This document shows positions 19,101-28,122 of a DNA stretch of 64,000 nucleotides, piece after piece. This stretch comes from Pseudomonas sp. B28(2017) (lineage in GTDB: Bacteria; Pseudomonadota; Gammaproteobacteria; Pseudomonadales; Pseudomonadaceae). The stretch is taken from positions 86,584 to 150,583 of the forward strand of contig NZ_NEJH01000013.1 of NCBI RefSeq assembly GCF_002113025.1. The letters run 5' to 3'. Positions within the stretch are counted from its first letter, which is position 1; the number at the start of each line of letters is the position of its first letter. A program made the translations under genes and the position numbers. The notes under the pieces were generated by a model. It had not been told where the DNA came from. It searched no databases and was given only the letters and a program-made list of their open reading frames with translations.

Positions 19101-20531
19101 TTACTCCGCCATCGCCTTCAACAGGTCTGCTGTACCGATGATGTTCATAACCCGCTTCATGTTGTAGGCGAGTACATTCAGGCTCATCTCCGCGCTTACC
19201 CCGACCAGTTTGCGCGTCAGAAAATGCGTTGAGCCCATCCATTGTTTGAGCGTCCCGAAGGGATGCTCAACCGTCCTTTTTCGGATTCGCATCATGTCCG
19301 GTGCATGATTCAACCGACGCTGCATTTCCTCCAGCACCGCTTCATGTTCCCAGCGCCTTACTCGACGATTTTTGCTTGGTGTGCACTGCGTTTTCAGTGC
19401 GCAGCTCTGGCATTTCGAACTCCAGTAACAGAGCATATTCATGCCTTTCTCAATACTGGAGAAGCGCCAGGGCAGCGACTCTCCCGCCGGACAGATGTAT
19501 TCGTTTTTCGTTGCGTCATAAACGAAAGCATCTTTGTTGAATCGACCATCCGCCTTGGCGCTTGAAGTCATGGGCTTTGGTACGTAGGCAGTGATGTCCG
19601 CGTCGTGACAAGCAAGGATTTCTTCACTCTTGAAGTAACCTCGGTCAGCTACCACCACCAGCGCTTCTGACGCCATGGCATCGCGAGCCTGCTTCGCCAT
19701 CGAGCTGAGTTGATCGCGGTCGGAACCGTAGTTGGTGACCTCATGAGCAACGATCAGATGGTTCTGGGTATCGACCGCCGTTTGCACGTTGTAGCCGACG
19801 ATTCCCGTTCCGCGCGTCATCATGGAACGGGCGTCTGGATCGGTCAGTGAAACCTGTTTATCCGGCGATTCGTTGAGCTGGACTTCGATCGCTTGAAGCT
19901 CTTTCATTTGCGCCTTCAGCTTGGTGATTCTCTCTTCCAGCCGCACGGCGCTGGGCTCTGAGACTGTAAGTTCTTGCCGATCAGCAGCATCGAGTGCCGT
20001 CAGGTAACGGTTGATGCTCGATTCAACTTCTTCCATTCGCCGCTTCAGTTTGGTGCTGGTGAAATTGCGGTCACGATTGTTCACTGCCTTGAATTTGCTG
20101 CCGTCGATGGCGACCAAATTTTCTCCGAACAGTCCCAACTGCTGACACAGCACAACGAACTGGCGGCAGACTCCTCGGATGGCCTTGCTGTTGTCTTTTC
20201 GGAAGTTCGCGATGGTTTTGAAATCTGGCATCAAACGGCCGGTCAGCCACATCAGCTCGACGTTGCGTTGGGCTTCCCGTTCGAGGCGTCGACTCGACTG
20301 AATCCGGTTCAGATAGCTGTAGATGTAAATCTTCAACAGGATCGCGGGATGATAAGCTGGGCGCCCTGTCTCTGCCGGTATGACACCGTCAAAACCAAGT
20401 TTGGCTAGGTCGAGTTCATCTACGAACACGTCGACTACGCGCACCGGATTGGTATCGCTGACGTAGTCGTCAAGGCTCTCAGGAAGTAAGGTGCTTTGGC
20501 CGCGATGTTCGCCTTGAATGAAGCGCTTCAT
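19101..20531 (-). CDS. IS1182-family DDE transposase
   Basis: A 476-residue transposase, apparently intact. The N-terminal domain opens with GEHRGQSTLLPESLDDYVSD and includes YHPAILLKIYIYSYLNRIQS, typical of the IS5/IS1182 N-terminal domain. DDE-type segments follow: VAIDGSKFKAVNNRDRNF, GYNVQTAVD and VVADRGYFKSEEI. A cysteine-rich segment (CYWSSKCQSCALKTQC) precedes a C-terminal helix block with RKRTVEHPFGTLKQWMG, another family hallmark. AGGA lies 8 nt before the ATG. It is transcribed away from the barstar-like gene; the two share a 123-bp divergent promoter region. Confidence 0.92.
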   Translation of the reverse strand: MKRFIQGEHRGQSTLLPESLDDYVSDTNPVRVVDVFVDELDLAKLGFDGVIPAETGRPAYHPAILLKIYIYSYLNRIQSSRRLEREAQRNVELMWLTGRLMPDFKTIANFRKDNSKAIRGVCRQFVVLCQQLGLFGENLVAIDGSKFKAVNNRDRNFTSTKLKRRMEEVESSINRYLTALDAADRQELTVSEPSAVRLEERITKLKAQMKELQAIEVQLNESPDKQVSLTDPDARSMMTRGTGIVGYNVQTAVDTQNHLIVAHEVTNYGSDRDQLSSMAKQARDAMASEALVVVADRGYFKSEEILACHDADITAYVPKPMTSSAKADGRFNKDAFVYDATKNEYICPAGESLPWRFSSIEKGMNMLCYWSSKCQSCALKTQCTPSKNRRVRRWEHEAVLEEMQRRLNHAPDMMRIRKRTVEHPFGTLKQWMGSTHFLTRKLVGVSAEMSLNVLAYNMKRVMNIIGTADLLKAMAE

Positions 20532-20654
20532 TGACGATTCCTGAGTTAAATACCTCGGAAAATCATAGCAAAGGTGTATAGCGGCATAGCCTCACTGACA
20601 GAGGCGAACTTAAGTTACCCCTTTTACGGGCGAACAATTTTTGAGGTGCTTACG

Positions 20655-20942
20655 ATGGCCCGCTTACAGGTTGTAAAGGTTGACTTGAGTGAGGTGATGA
20701 GTTCTGACGAACTCCATTCCATCTTGAAAGATGCACTCGGATTCCCTGACTGGTACGGCTGTAATTGGGATGCTTTCTGGGACGCGATTACGGGGCTTGT
20801 TGAAATGCCCATACTCATGAAAATTTCAGGGTGGAATACTTTATCCAGACGTTTGCCGAGGGATGCGAAGCTGATGCAAAAAATCCTTGAAGACATGAAG
20901 ATCGAGTATCCAGAACTCGCACCAAATGTGGAGTTCGACTAA
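20655..20942 (+). CDS. Barstar-family (barnase-inhibitor-like) protein
   Basis: A 95-residue protein of the barstar fold. The family signature is clear: a first strand VVKVDLSEV, then LHSILKDALGFPDWYGCNWDAFWDAITG, where the Asp/Trp-rich helix is the RNase-binding element of barstar. It has no signal peptide. The ATG at 20655 has GAGGTG 7 nt upstream; an in-frame ATG at 20574 lacks such a site. It lies inside the IS ends, with no barnase-like or other toxin gene nearby. Barstars inhibit secreted or polymorphic-toxin RNases; here it may be an orphan immunity gene. Function inferred from fold only. Confidence 0.85.
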   Translation: MARLQVVKVDLSEVMSSDELHSILKDALGFPDWYGCNWDAFWDAITGLVEMPILMKISGWNTLSRRLPRDAKLMQKILEDMKIEYPELAPNVEFD

Positions 20943-21092
20943 GCGATTTTTAGGCCGACATTTGGCCGGGCCACGTAAACCGCCAGCCTCCCTCAGGAAA
21001 ATTTTCAGTAGATCCCGCAGTGAGATCCTTGGCTCACTGCCGTGGCTGGCTGCACCATCTGTTTTTACACACTCTGGGCCAGAAGCAGCCAC

Positions 21093-22049
21093 TCAATCAA
21101 ATGTAGGCATACGCTCAGCAATCACCCGATCCCAAGGCGCAGGCGAAGGAAAAACCTCCGCAAGAAACTCAAGAAACGCTTTCACATTAGGGCTGCCCCG
21201 GCGACTCTCCGGCCACAGCGCAGTAATCGGAAATCGCGCCATCACAAATTGCGGCAGGACAGGCACCAACTCGCCTCGCGTGACATAAGGCGCCGCCACG
21301 TAATTCGGCGAAATGCCGATACCTCCACCCGCCGCCAGGGTCGCAGCCACCGCATCACTGAAGTCGATGGTGATCGCCGGTTCCGGTATGACCTCAAGCG
21401 ATCGCCCGCCCTCGGTGTAAGCCCATCTCAAGGCTTGACCTGAACTCTGATAACGGAAATTCACACACTCATGTTTGCTGAGTTCATGGGGATGATGAGG
21501 AGTACCCCTGCGCGCCAAGTAATGCGGCGAGGCGAATGCGCCGGTGCGGTTCGGGCCGAGGTGTCGACTGATCAAGCGTGAGTCCACTAGGTTCCCGACC
21601 CGGATGACGATGTCGATGCCCTGCTCGATGATGTCCGAGTATTGATCGCCCAGGCGCAGGTCCACGTTGACTTTGGGGTAGCGTTCGCGAAACCGGGGAA
21701 GCGCAGGCGCCAGGATGTTCAGACCTATTGGAAGTGGAGCCGTGACTTTCAGAGTGCCGGAAGGCTCGGCACGGGAAGCAACGGCTGCCTGATCGATGCC
21801 CTCGACCTCGTGCAGGATGCGCATGGCGCGTTCGAAGAGGTCGCGCCCCTCGGGCGTCAAGGTCAGCGAACGTGTGGTACGCGTGAACAGAGTCAGCCCG
21901 AAATGTTCCTCCAGGCGCTGCACGCTTTTGCTCACCGCAGAGGGAGAAACCGACAGCGCACGCGCCGCCGCCGTATAGCTGCCCAGAGATGCAGCTCGCG
22001 CAAACGCGATGAGCCCTGTCAAACGATCCAATCCAACTTGTGCCTTCAT
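21093..22049 (-). CDS. LysR-family transcriptional regulator
   Basis: A 318-residue LysR regulator of the AaeR/DsdC-like subgroup common beside short-chain dehydrogenases. The winged helix-turn-helix is at residues about 8-66 (GLIAFARAASLGSYTAAARALSVSPSAVSKSVQRLEE), followed by the effector domain with the SGTLKVTAPLPIG start. The preferred ATG (22049) begins MKAQVGLDRL. It diverges from the SDR gene at 22148 and probably controls the SDR-Old Yellow Enzyme pair. Its stop lies only 13 bp from the right end of the IS element. Confidence 0.88.
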   Translation of the reverse strand: MKAQVGLDRLTGLIAFARAASLGSYTAAARALSVSPSAVSKSVQRLEEHFGLTLFTRTTRSLTLTPEGRDLFERAMRILHEVEGIDQAAVASRAEPSGTLKVTAPLPIGLNILAPALPRFRERYPKVNVDLRLGDQYSDIIEQGIDIVIRVGNLVDSRLISRHLGPNRTGAFASPHYLARRGTPHHPHELSKHECVNFRYQSSGQALRWAYTEGGRSLEVIPEPAITIDFSDAVAATLAAGGGIGISPNYVAAPYVTRGELVPVLPQFVMARFPITALWPESRRGSPNVKAFLEFLAEVFPSPAPWDRVIAERMPTFD

Positions 22050-22147
22050 GGCACTAGTAAAGCGACTTTCAGCCCAATTATCAAACAAACGGGCAAGCCT
22101 TAGTCTTTCTCCATCGAACGCCACTTCGGCGTTTCAGGGAGATCAAC

Positions 22148-22897
22148 ATGCATCAGACTTCTTTCGCCCAGGCACTGTCTTCAAACCTTCAGGACCAACG
22201 CGTCGTCATTTTTGGCGGCACTTCCGGCATCGGCCTCGCGGCCGCCATTCAGGCAAAAACGGCAGGCGCTTCGGTCATCGTGATCGGCTCCAACGCCGAG
22301 CGTGCACAGCAAGCGGCCGAGGAACACGGGCTGGCCGGATGGCGCACTGCCGACGTCACTCGCAGTGAAAGCATCTACTCGGCAGTCGCGGACATCGACC
22401 ACGTCGACCATCTGGTCCTGCTGGCCGGTACGTTCGTGGCGGGTCGGGTGATGGAGGCGGAAATCGATTACCTGCGCCGTGCATTTGAAGAGCGTATCTG
22501 GGCGTCTATTCATGCCATCCGGGCACTGGGCGAAAAACTGTCGAAGAACGGCTCGATCACCTTCATCTCCGGCAACCTCGCCGACCGCCCGAACGCCTAT
22601 GGCACCGCAGTGCTGGCCGCCGCCTCCGCCGCGATGGAAGCCATGGCCAGGGGCATGGCGCTGGAGCTTGCACCGGTGCGGGTCAACACCTTGTCTCCGG
22701 GCCCGATCAACACGCCGATTCTCGGCAAAGCGCTGGGCGATGGCCGCGACGCGTTTGTCGCTTCCCTCGAACAAGCCCTGCCCCTGCATCGCCTGGGTTC
22801 CGCCGAAGAGGCCGGCAATGCCGTGGTGTTCCTGATGGCCAACACCTTCATGAACGGCGCAGTGCTCAACATCGATGGCGGCGCCCGTCTGGTGTAA
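22148..22897 (+). CDS. SDR-family oxidoreductase (atypical active site)
   Basis: A 249-residue short-chain dehydrogenase/reductase. The cofactor motif GGTSGIGLAAA (near residues 21-31) and the C-terminal APVRVNTLSPGPINTP are normal. The catalytic YxxxK is not: where it should be, the sequence reads NAYGTAVLAAASAAMEAM, with Tyr but no Lys four residues on. A subgroup of SDRs shows this replacement, so the gene is probably not damaged, but its chemistry is uncertain. It is followed after 33 nt by the Old Yellow Enzyme gene, likely co-transcribed. Confidence 0.87.
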   Translation: MHQTSFAQALSSNLQDQRVVIFGGTSGIGLAAAIQAKTAGASVIVIGSNAERAQQAAEEHGLAGWRTADVTRSESIYSAVADIDHVDHLVLLAGTFVAGRVMEAEIDYLRRAFEERIWASIHAIRALGEKLSKNGSITFISGNLADRPNAYGTAVLAAASAAMEAMARGMALELAPVRVNTLSPGPINTPILGKALGDGRDAFVASLEQALPLHRLGSAEEAGNAVVFLMANTFMNGAVLNIDGGARLV

Positions 22898-22930
22898 CTC
22901 CCCCCTCAGCAAAGATCAGGAGTATCTGCA

Positions 22931-24019
22931 ATGACATCGCTTTTCCAACCGCTACAAATGGGTGCCCTCGAGTTACCCCACCGTATTCTCATGGCCCCGA
23001 TGACGCGGGGTCGCGGTACCCGTGATCATGTGCCCACGACGGTGATGGTCGATTACTACGCCCAACGGGCGAGCGCTGGCCTCATCATCTCGGAAGCCAT
23101 CGGCATCAGCCAGCAGGGCTTGGGTTGGGCGTATGCCACCGGTCTCTGGTCGAAGGAACAGGTGACCGGGTGGAAGCTCATTACCGATGCCGTACACGCC
23201 AAAGGCGGCCGTATCATCGCGCAACTCTGGCATATGGGCCGCGTCGTTCACCCGAGCTTCCTGCGGGGTGGGCAACCCGTCTCGGCGTCGGTGACCACCG
23301 CGCCTGGCCTGGCGCACACTTATGCGGGAAAACAGCCTTACATCGCTGCGCGGGCACTCAGTACGGAAGAATTTCCCGAGCTGGTGGAGCAGTTCCAGCA
23401 AGCCACCCGCAATGCCATCGAAGCCGGGTTCGACGGCGTGCAGGTCCATGCCGCCAACGGCTATCTGATTGACCAGTTCCTGCGCGACAGCGGGAATTTT
23501 CGAACCGACAGTTATGGCGGCTCGATAGACAATCGTATCCGCCTGCTGAAGGAGGTGACTGAGGCTGTCGCCGAGGTGATCGGTGCCGATCGGACCTCCG
23601 TGCGACTATCGCCCAGCAGCTACGATCTGGGTGTGCGAGACAGTGATCCGGAGCCGCTATTCGTGCGTGTCGCACAGGTGCTGTCGGAGATTGGAATTGC
23701 CCATCTCGAACTGCGCGAGCCCCCGCTGGATGGCACGTTCGGGGCGTCGGAGCGACCCCCCCTGGCGTCGATCATTCGTCAGGCATTCAAGGGCGTGCTG
23801 ATCCTCAACTCCGACTATGACTTCGAACGGGCGCAGGCCGCCGTGGAAGCGGGGTTCGCTGATGCCATCGCGTTTGGCCGCCCTTTTATCGCCAATCCGG
23901 ATTTGCCAAAACGCCTGCGAGACCGGCTGCCGTTGTCACAGGACGACGCCAGCACCTGGTTCACACAAAGCGCTGAGGGCTACACCAGCTATCCGGCGTA
24001 CGAAACGGCGATCGCCTGA
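22931..24019 (+). CDS. Old Yellow Enzyme family alkene reductase (NemA-like)
   Basis: A 362-residue FMN-dependent ene-reductase. Family marks: the N-terminal barrel start (LFQPLQMGALELPHRI, APMTRGR), the substrate-binding pair in VHAANGYLIDQFLRD (His and Asn), and NFRTDSYGGSIDNRIRLL. It reduces activated C=C bonds, nitrate esters or quinone-like electrophiles using NAD(P)H. AGGAG lies before the ATG. Together with the SDR it forms a two-gene unit under the divergent LysR gene, a set often induced by electrophile or aldehyde stress; the inducer here is not known. Confidence 0.92.
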   Translation: MTSLFQPLQMGALELPHRILMAPMTRGRGTRDHVPTTVMVDYYAQRASAGLIISEAIGISQQGLGWAYATGLWSKEQVTGWKLITDAVHAKGGRIIAQLWHMGRVVHPSFLRGGQPVSASVTTAPGLAHTYAGKQPYIAARALSTEEFPELVEQFQQATRNAIEAGFDGVQVHAANGYLIDQFLRDSGNFRTDSYGGSIDNRIRLLKEVTEAVAEVIGADRTSVRLSPSSYDLGVRDSDPEPLFVRVAQVLSEIGIAHLELREPPLDGTFGASERPPLASIIRQAFKGVLILNSDYDFERAQAAVEAGFADAIAFGRPFIANPDLPKRLRDRLPLSQDDASTWFTQSAEGYTSYPAYETAIA

Positions 24020-24066
24020 TGCCCCGGCACGATGGCCGTCAACAGTGACGGCCTACGGCCTGGCAT

Positions 24067-25032
24067 CTACATCGATTCGCCCATTCCAAAGACCTGCCCG
24101 CGAACCGACGTCCGCGCATCAAGCCGCTGAACCCATTGCTCCCGTCGCGCATGCTCCACCAGAAAATCCACGAAAGCCCTCGTTTTGGCGGGGAGTCGCT
24201 TCTGGCTGGAGAAATACAGTGAGATCTGCCCGGCGTTGACGTGCCAGTCCGGAAGCACCCGTTGCAGGCTTCCGTCTTCAAGGTGTTTCAACACATCCGG
24301 CACCGCCAGGAGTGCGACGCCCAAGCCAAGCAAGACACTTTGGCAAAGCGCTTGCGGATCGTTGACCAGCAGACGGGGTTTCATGTCCAGGGTACCTTGC
24401 TGACCCTCAGGGCCTTGCAGCACCCAGCTGCGGACTTTGCCCGTCTTTGCCGAACGCATGGCCAGATGGTCCAGCCGGGAAACATCATCAAGATCAGCAA
24501 TGTGAGGTTGGCGCGCCAGATACTCCCTGGAGGCGACCAGCACCAGATGGGCCGGGGCGATCTCTCTGGCAATCTGGCCGGGAGCCAGTTCAAAACCTCC
24601 GCCGATCGCCGCATCAAAACCCTCCGCGACCAGGTCCACCTGTCGATTATCCAGATACCACTCCGGTATCACGCTCGGATACCGCGTCAAAAAATCCGGC
24701 ATCAGTGGCAGCAGAAAATCCCGACCGAAACTCGGCGCCGCGGTGACACGCAGCACGCCGGCAGGCTCACCGGCGTGGCTGGTGACATCCGCAATGGCTG
24801 CCTGGACGCTTTCAAGACCCTCTTCGACATTGCCGAGAAATCGCTCGCCGGCCTCGGTCAGCGTGACGCGGCGCGTGCTGCGCTGAAACAGCTGCACGCC
24901 CAGGTTTGCCTCAAGCTGGGCGACGTTGCGACTGACGGCCGCGGGTGTCAGGCCCAGACGTCGCGCTGCCGCGGAGAAGCTGCCTGACTCAGCGCTGCGC
25001 ACGAACGACAGCAGATTCCCCAGTGTCTCCAT
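24067..25032 (-). CDS. LysR-family transcriptional regulator
   Basis: A 321-residue LysR protein. The HTH lies at residues 1-60 (METLGNLLSFVRSAESGSFSAAARRLGLTPAAVSRNVAQLEANLGVQLFQRSTR) and the effector-binding domain follows from PAGVLRVTAAPSFG. An upstream in-frame start (25074) would add 14 residues without improving the fold. It diverges from the SDR gene at 25143, so it probably regulates the SDR, F420-reductase-like and MFS genes. It is convergent with the Old Yellow Enzyme gene. Confidence 0.9.
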   Translation of the reverse strand: METLGNLLSFVRSAESGSFSAAARRLGLTPAAVSRNVAQLEANLGVQLFQRSTRRVTLTEAGERFLGNVEEGLESVQAAIADVTSHAGEPAGVLRVTAAPSFGRDFLLPLMPDFLTRYPSVIPEWYLDNRQVDLVAEGFDAAIGGGFELAPGQIAREIAPAHLVLVASREYLARQPHIADLDDVSRLDHLAMRSAKTGKVRSWVLQGPEGQQGTLDMKPRLLVNDPQALCQSVLLGLGVALLAVPDVLKHLEDGSLQRVLPDWHVNAGQISLYFSSQKRLPAKTRAFVDFLVEHARREQWVQRLDARTSVRGQVFGMGESM

Positions 25033-25142
25033 GATTTCCACCTTCAAGCATTCATTGAAAGTGATTATAGCCATTACCCGCTACTGGAAGCGCGATTAAA
25101 GGCGTCTCATAGCCTCACTTCTCACACACCCGAGGCATTACC

Positions 25143-25895
25143 ATGAACGCAACTACCCTCTCCCTCACTGGCAAAATCGCCATTGTCACCGGCGGCTCGC
25201 GCAGCATCGGCGCTGCCATCGCCAAACGTCTGGCCGCCGATGGCGCCACCGTTGCGATCACCTACAACGCATCGCCTGAACGTGCTGAATCAGTCGTGAA
25301 GGACATCATCGACACGGGTGGTCACGCCATCGCATTAGCGGCCGATGCGGGCAACCCTGAGGCCGTGCGTGCGGCCATTGGCGAAGTAGCCAAGCGTTAC
25401 GGGAAAATCGACATCCTGGTCAACAACGCGGGCATTAGTGTGCTCGGCGCACCGGAAGACATCGCCTTCGAAGACTTCCAGCGAATCCTCGCCGTCAACG
25501 TCACCGGTGTGTTTGTCGCCACTCAAGAGGCACTCAAACATATGGGTCAGGGCGGCCGCATCATCCACATCGGCAGCTCCATGGTGCAGTACGCAGCGTT
25601 TGGGACTGCATCGGCTTACACGCTGACCAAAGGTGCCGTCGCAGGTTTCAGTCGCGGGCTGGTTCGTGACCTCGGCCCCCGCGGCATCACCGTCAATACC
25701 GTTCATCCCGGCCCTACCGACAGCGACATGAACCCCGGTGATGGTCCCGTGGCTGACTTTGTCCGGCCCAACATCGCTGTCGGTCGCTATGGCGAAGGCA
25801 AGGATATCGCTAATGCGGTGGCTTATCTGGCCAGCTCGCAAGCGAGTTTTGTCACCGGCGCCGAATTGATGGTTGACGGTGGTTTCACCGCCTGA
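25143..25895 (+). CDS. SDR-family oxidoreductase (FabG-like)
   Basis: A 250-residue classical short-chain dehydrogenase. The cofactor motif is TGGSRSIGAAIA (residues about 17-28), NNAG is at about 97-100, the catalytic Ser is in IHIGSSMVQ, and YTLTK supplies Tyr and Lys. The C-terminus VTGAELMVDGGF is typical of the FabG-like group. The NAD(P)H-dependent ketone or aldehyde substrate is unknown. First of three plus-strand genes: 11 nt separate it from the next one, and GAGG stands before its ATG. Confidence 0.92.
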   Translation: MNATTLSLTGKIAIVTGGSRSIGAAIAKRLAADGATVAITYNASPERAESVVKDIIDTGGHAIALAADAGNPEAVRAAIGEVAKRYGKIDILVNNAGISVLGAPEDIAFEDFQRILAVNVTGVFVATQEALKHMGQGGRIIHIGSSMVQYAAFGTASAYTLTKGAVAGFSRGLVRDLGPRGITVNTVHPGPTDSDMNPGDGPVADFVRPNIAVGRYGEGKDIANAVAYLASSQASFVTGAELMVDGGFTA

Positions 25896-25906
25896 GGAGT
25901 GTCTCC

Positions 25907-26500
25907 ATGAATATCAGCATCATAGGTGCCGGTGCCATCGGCGCGGCCATTGCCCGCCTGGTGGTGGATGCAGGATTGAACGTCAGCCTCGCCAACAGTC
26001 GCGGACCTGAGAGTCTCGCGACGTTGGTCGCTGAGCTGGGTCCACTCGCTCAGGCGGTGACGGCCCGACAGGCCAGCCAGGCTGACATCGTCTTCCTCGC
26101 GGTGAACTGGTCGAAGATTCCAAAGGCGGTTGAAGGGCTGGGCCCGTGGGAGGGTCGGATTGTGGTCGATACCAACAACCCGATCGAAGCCCCACTGTTC
26201 AAGCCGTTAGATCTGAACGGCAAAACATCGTCCCACGTCGTCGCAGAGTTGCTGCCCGGAGCCCGGCTCGTGAAGGGGTTCAACCACCTGGCTCCGCGGT
26301 TGCTCACCAACCCGAACGCTGAAGGCGGGAGGCGCGTGCTGTTCTACGCCGGCGATCATGTAGAGGCCAAGCAGAAGGTCGCTGAACTCATCACACGACT
26401 GGGCTTTTTCGGCATCGACCTGGGCAGCCTGCAACAAGGCCTGTTGGCTCAGTTCCCCGATGGTCCGATACCTGGACTCAACCTCGTCAAACACGACTGA
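25907..26500 (+). CDS. NADPH-dependent F420-reductase-like oxidoreductase
   Basis: A 197-residue Rossmann protein of the NADPH-F420-reductase-like / ProC-like family. The N-terminal dinucleotide motif is GAGAIGAAIARLV (residues 7-19), then SQADIVFLAV and the characteristic VKGFNHLAPRLL. Most proteobacterial members act without F420, and their substrates are unknown. It follows the SDR by 11 nt with AGGAGTG as ribosome site, and ends 40 nt before the MFS gene, so the three are probably one operon. Confidence 0.85.
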   Translation: MNISIIGAGAIGAAIARLVVDAGLNVSLANSRGPESLATLVAELGPLAQAVTARQASQADIVFLAVNWSKIPKAVEGLGPWEGRIVVDTNNPIEAPLFKPLDLNGKTSSHVVAELLPGARLVKGFNHLAPRLLTNPNAEGGRRVLFYAGDHVEAKQKVAELITRLGFFGIDLGSLQQGLLAQFPDGPIPGLNLVKHD

Positions 26501-26540
26501 CAAGCAGGCCGCTGACCCGGCCTCGCTTCAGGAGAAATTT

Positions 26541-27790
26541 GTGCAAACCTCAACTTCTTCCAATGCTGCGGCCTCCTGGCTTTTGGTAGCCGCGGTGGGT
26601 ATTGGCGCCTTCGCTTTGGTGACCACCGAATTCCTGCCTGTAGGCTTGTTACCCCAGATCGCTCGGGAGCTGGCGATTACCGAAGGGCAAACCGGACTGA
26701 TGGTGACACTGCCCGGCTTGCTCGCAGCAGTGACAGCGCCATTGGCGCTGCTCTGGGCCCGCAGCATCGATAGACGCAAGGTGCTTTGCGCCCTTTTGGC
26801 ATTGCTCGCTGTGTCGAATTTGGCCGTGGCACTGAGTTCGAATCTGTGGGTACTGCTGCTGGGCCGTGCGCTCCTAGGTATTGCCGTCGGTGGATTCTGG
26901 ACGATTGGCGGCACACTGGGGCTGCGGCTGCGACCCGAGCAGGCGGCAAAGGCCACCTCACTGATATTTTCCGGCGTTTCGATTGGCACCGTTGCCGGAG
27001 TGCCCGCTGGCACCCTGCTGGGAGAAGTCCTGGGTTGGCGTGTGGTATTCGCAGTGGCCGCAGGACTGTCAGTCATCATCACCCTGCTGCTCTGGCGCAC
27101 GCTGCCGCGACTACCCGCGCAGCTAGGTGCTGGCCTGGGTTCACTGGCTGAAGCCCTTCGCCTGCGCAAGACACGCGTCGGACTGTTGGCGGTTCTTCTA
27201 ATTTTTGTCGGGCAATTCACCGCGTACACCTACCTGTCACCGTACTTGATCAACGAAGCAGGCATGTCGTCGGCATCGCTCAGTGCCCTGTTGCTGGGGT
27301 TTGGTGTCACCGGGTTCATCGGCAATCTGCTGGGCGGCTGGGCGGTCACCAGAAGTCCTTCCTGGACGCTGATCGGCACGGCACTTTTGATGGGCATCCC
27401 CATGATCCTCCTGTCGGGTATGGCATCCCTGGCCTCTGCCGTGGTCATGCTCATGGTGTTATGGGGCGTCGGTTTCGGCTTGCTGCCGATCGCCATGCAA
27501 AGTTGGCTGTTCGCCATGGCGCCGGACAGACTGGAAGCCATGGGCGCGATCTTCGTGTCCAGTGCGCAGGTTTCAATCGGAGTTGGCGCGTTGACCATCT
27601 CGGCGTATTGAGCGCCGTCACGCTGGGCGGAATGCTGGCCATCCTGACGGCAGTGGTGATTCTGCTGGGCGAATACACCAAGACAGTCAAAGTGCAGTGG
27701 AGCCGGAGGGCTGATCGTCCTGCAAAGTCGCCTAATTGGGGAGTTTCGCCCCAGGTCAGCCACCTGCCCCGCTTGTTCGTACAGACATAG
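26541..27790 (+). pseudogene. MFS drug/nucleoside efflux pump (DHA1 type), frameshifted near the C-terminus
   Basis: A GTG start at 26541 with AGGAG 6 nt upstream opens a DHA1-type exporter (signatures FALVTTEFLPVGLLPQIA and GGFWTIGGTLGLRL). The frame stops at 27611 after GVGALTISAY (356 residues). The expected last helices continue in the +1 frame (LGVLSAVTLGGMLAILTAVV, to a stop at 27790). The break lies in 27592-27605, where GCGTT runs straight into GACCATCTCGGCG; a short deletion that removed part of the GG-rich turn and shifted the frame would explain it. The protein would lack its last one to two helices. A sequencing error is possible. Confidence 0.75.
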
Positions 27791-27938
27791 GGTACACGTC
27801 GAGTTTTGAAAGGGCAGGTGGTCGAAATGAGTCGCATGCCATCAGAATTCGACGTAGCGCACACCCCTTTCCGACTTCAACCATAAGCACCCGCTATGTT
27901 GGGTCGAATGAACCCTTCACGACAGGAAGATAACGGCC

Positions 27939-28098
27939 CAGGCTGTGTGAAAACGTATGCACCGTTTTGAAGTCTGCGTTGCTACGTAAAATCTGCCAAC
28001 GTTTGGGTTAATCAGCAGACCAAAAATTTGCGTAGGAGCGCGATTTTCGGTCCGCCTCTGACCGTAAACCCCGCTCTAAAACGTTTTCACACAGCCTG
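27939..28098. mobile_element. MITE-like element A1, ends related to the IS1182-type element
   Basis: 160 bp bounded by perfect 18-bp inverted repeats (CAGGCTGTGTGAAAACGT) and flanked by GGCC on both sides. The outer 17 bases match the end of the IS1182-type element at 14 positions. It has no coding capacity. The interior contains a GCTACGTAAAATCTG segment like that of A2 (32723-32880). It sits inside a copy of the dispersed repeat (AACGG ... CCAAAAGCGGAC). Confidence 0.75.
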
Positions 28099-28122
28099 GG
28101 CCAAAAGCGGACCTTCCCTCGA

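Larger units (their letters stand above)
18942..21080. mobile_element. IS1182-family insertion sequence with a barstar-like passenger
   Basis: Perfect 16-bp terminal inverted repeats (CAGAGTGTGTAAAAAC, 18946-18961 and complement 21061-21076) flanked on both sides by GGCC (18942-18945, 21077-21080), probably a 4-bp target duplication. The body is 2131 bp: an intact minus-strand transposase (19101-20531) and a divergent plus-strand barstar-like gene (20655-20942). Removing the element and one GGCC rebuilds a sequence (GGGCAGAAAACGG then CCAGAAGCAGCC) that resembles the repeat at 30984-31043. This supports the boundaries and places the barstar gene inside the element. Confidence 0.8.

Noticed and set aside
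18996..19232. Small plus-strand frame at the left end of the IS element
   Set aside because: Overlaps the transposase 3' end in antisense; no ribosome site or recognisable domain.
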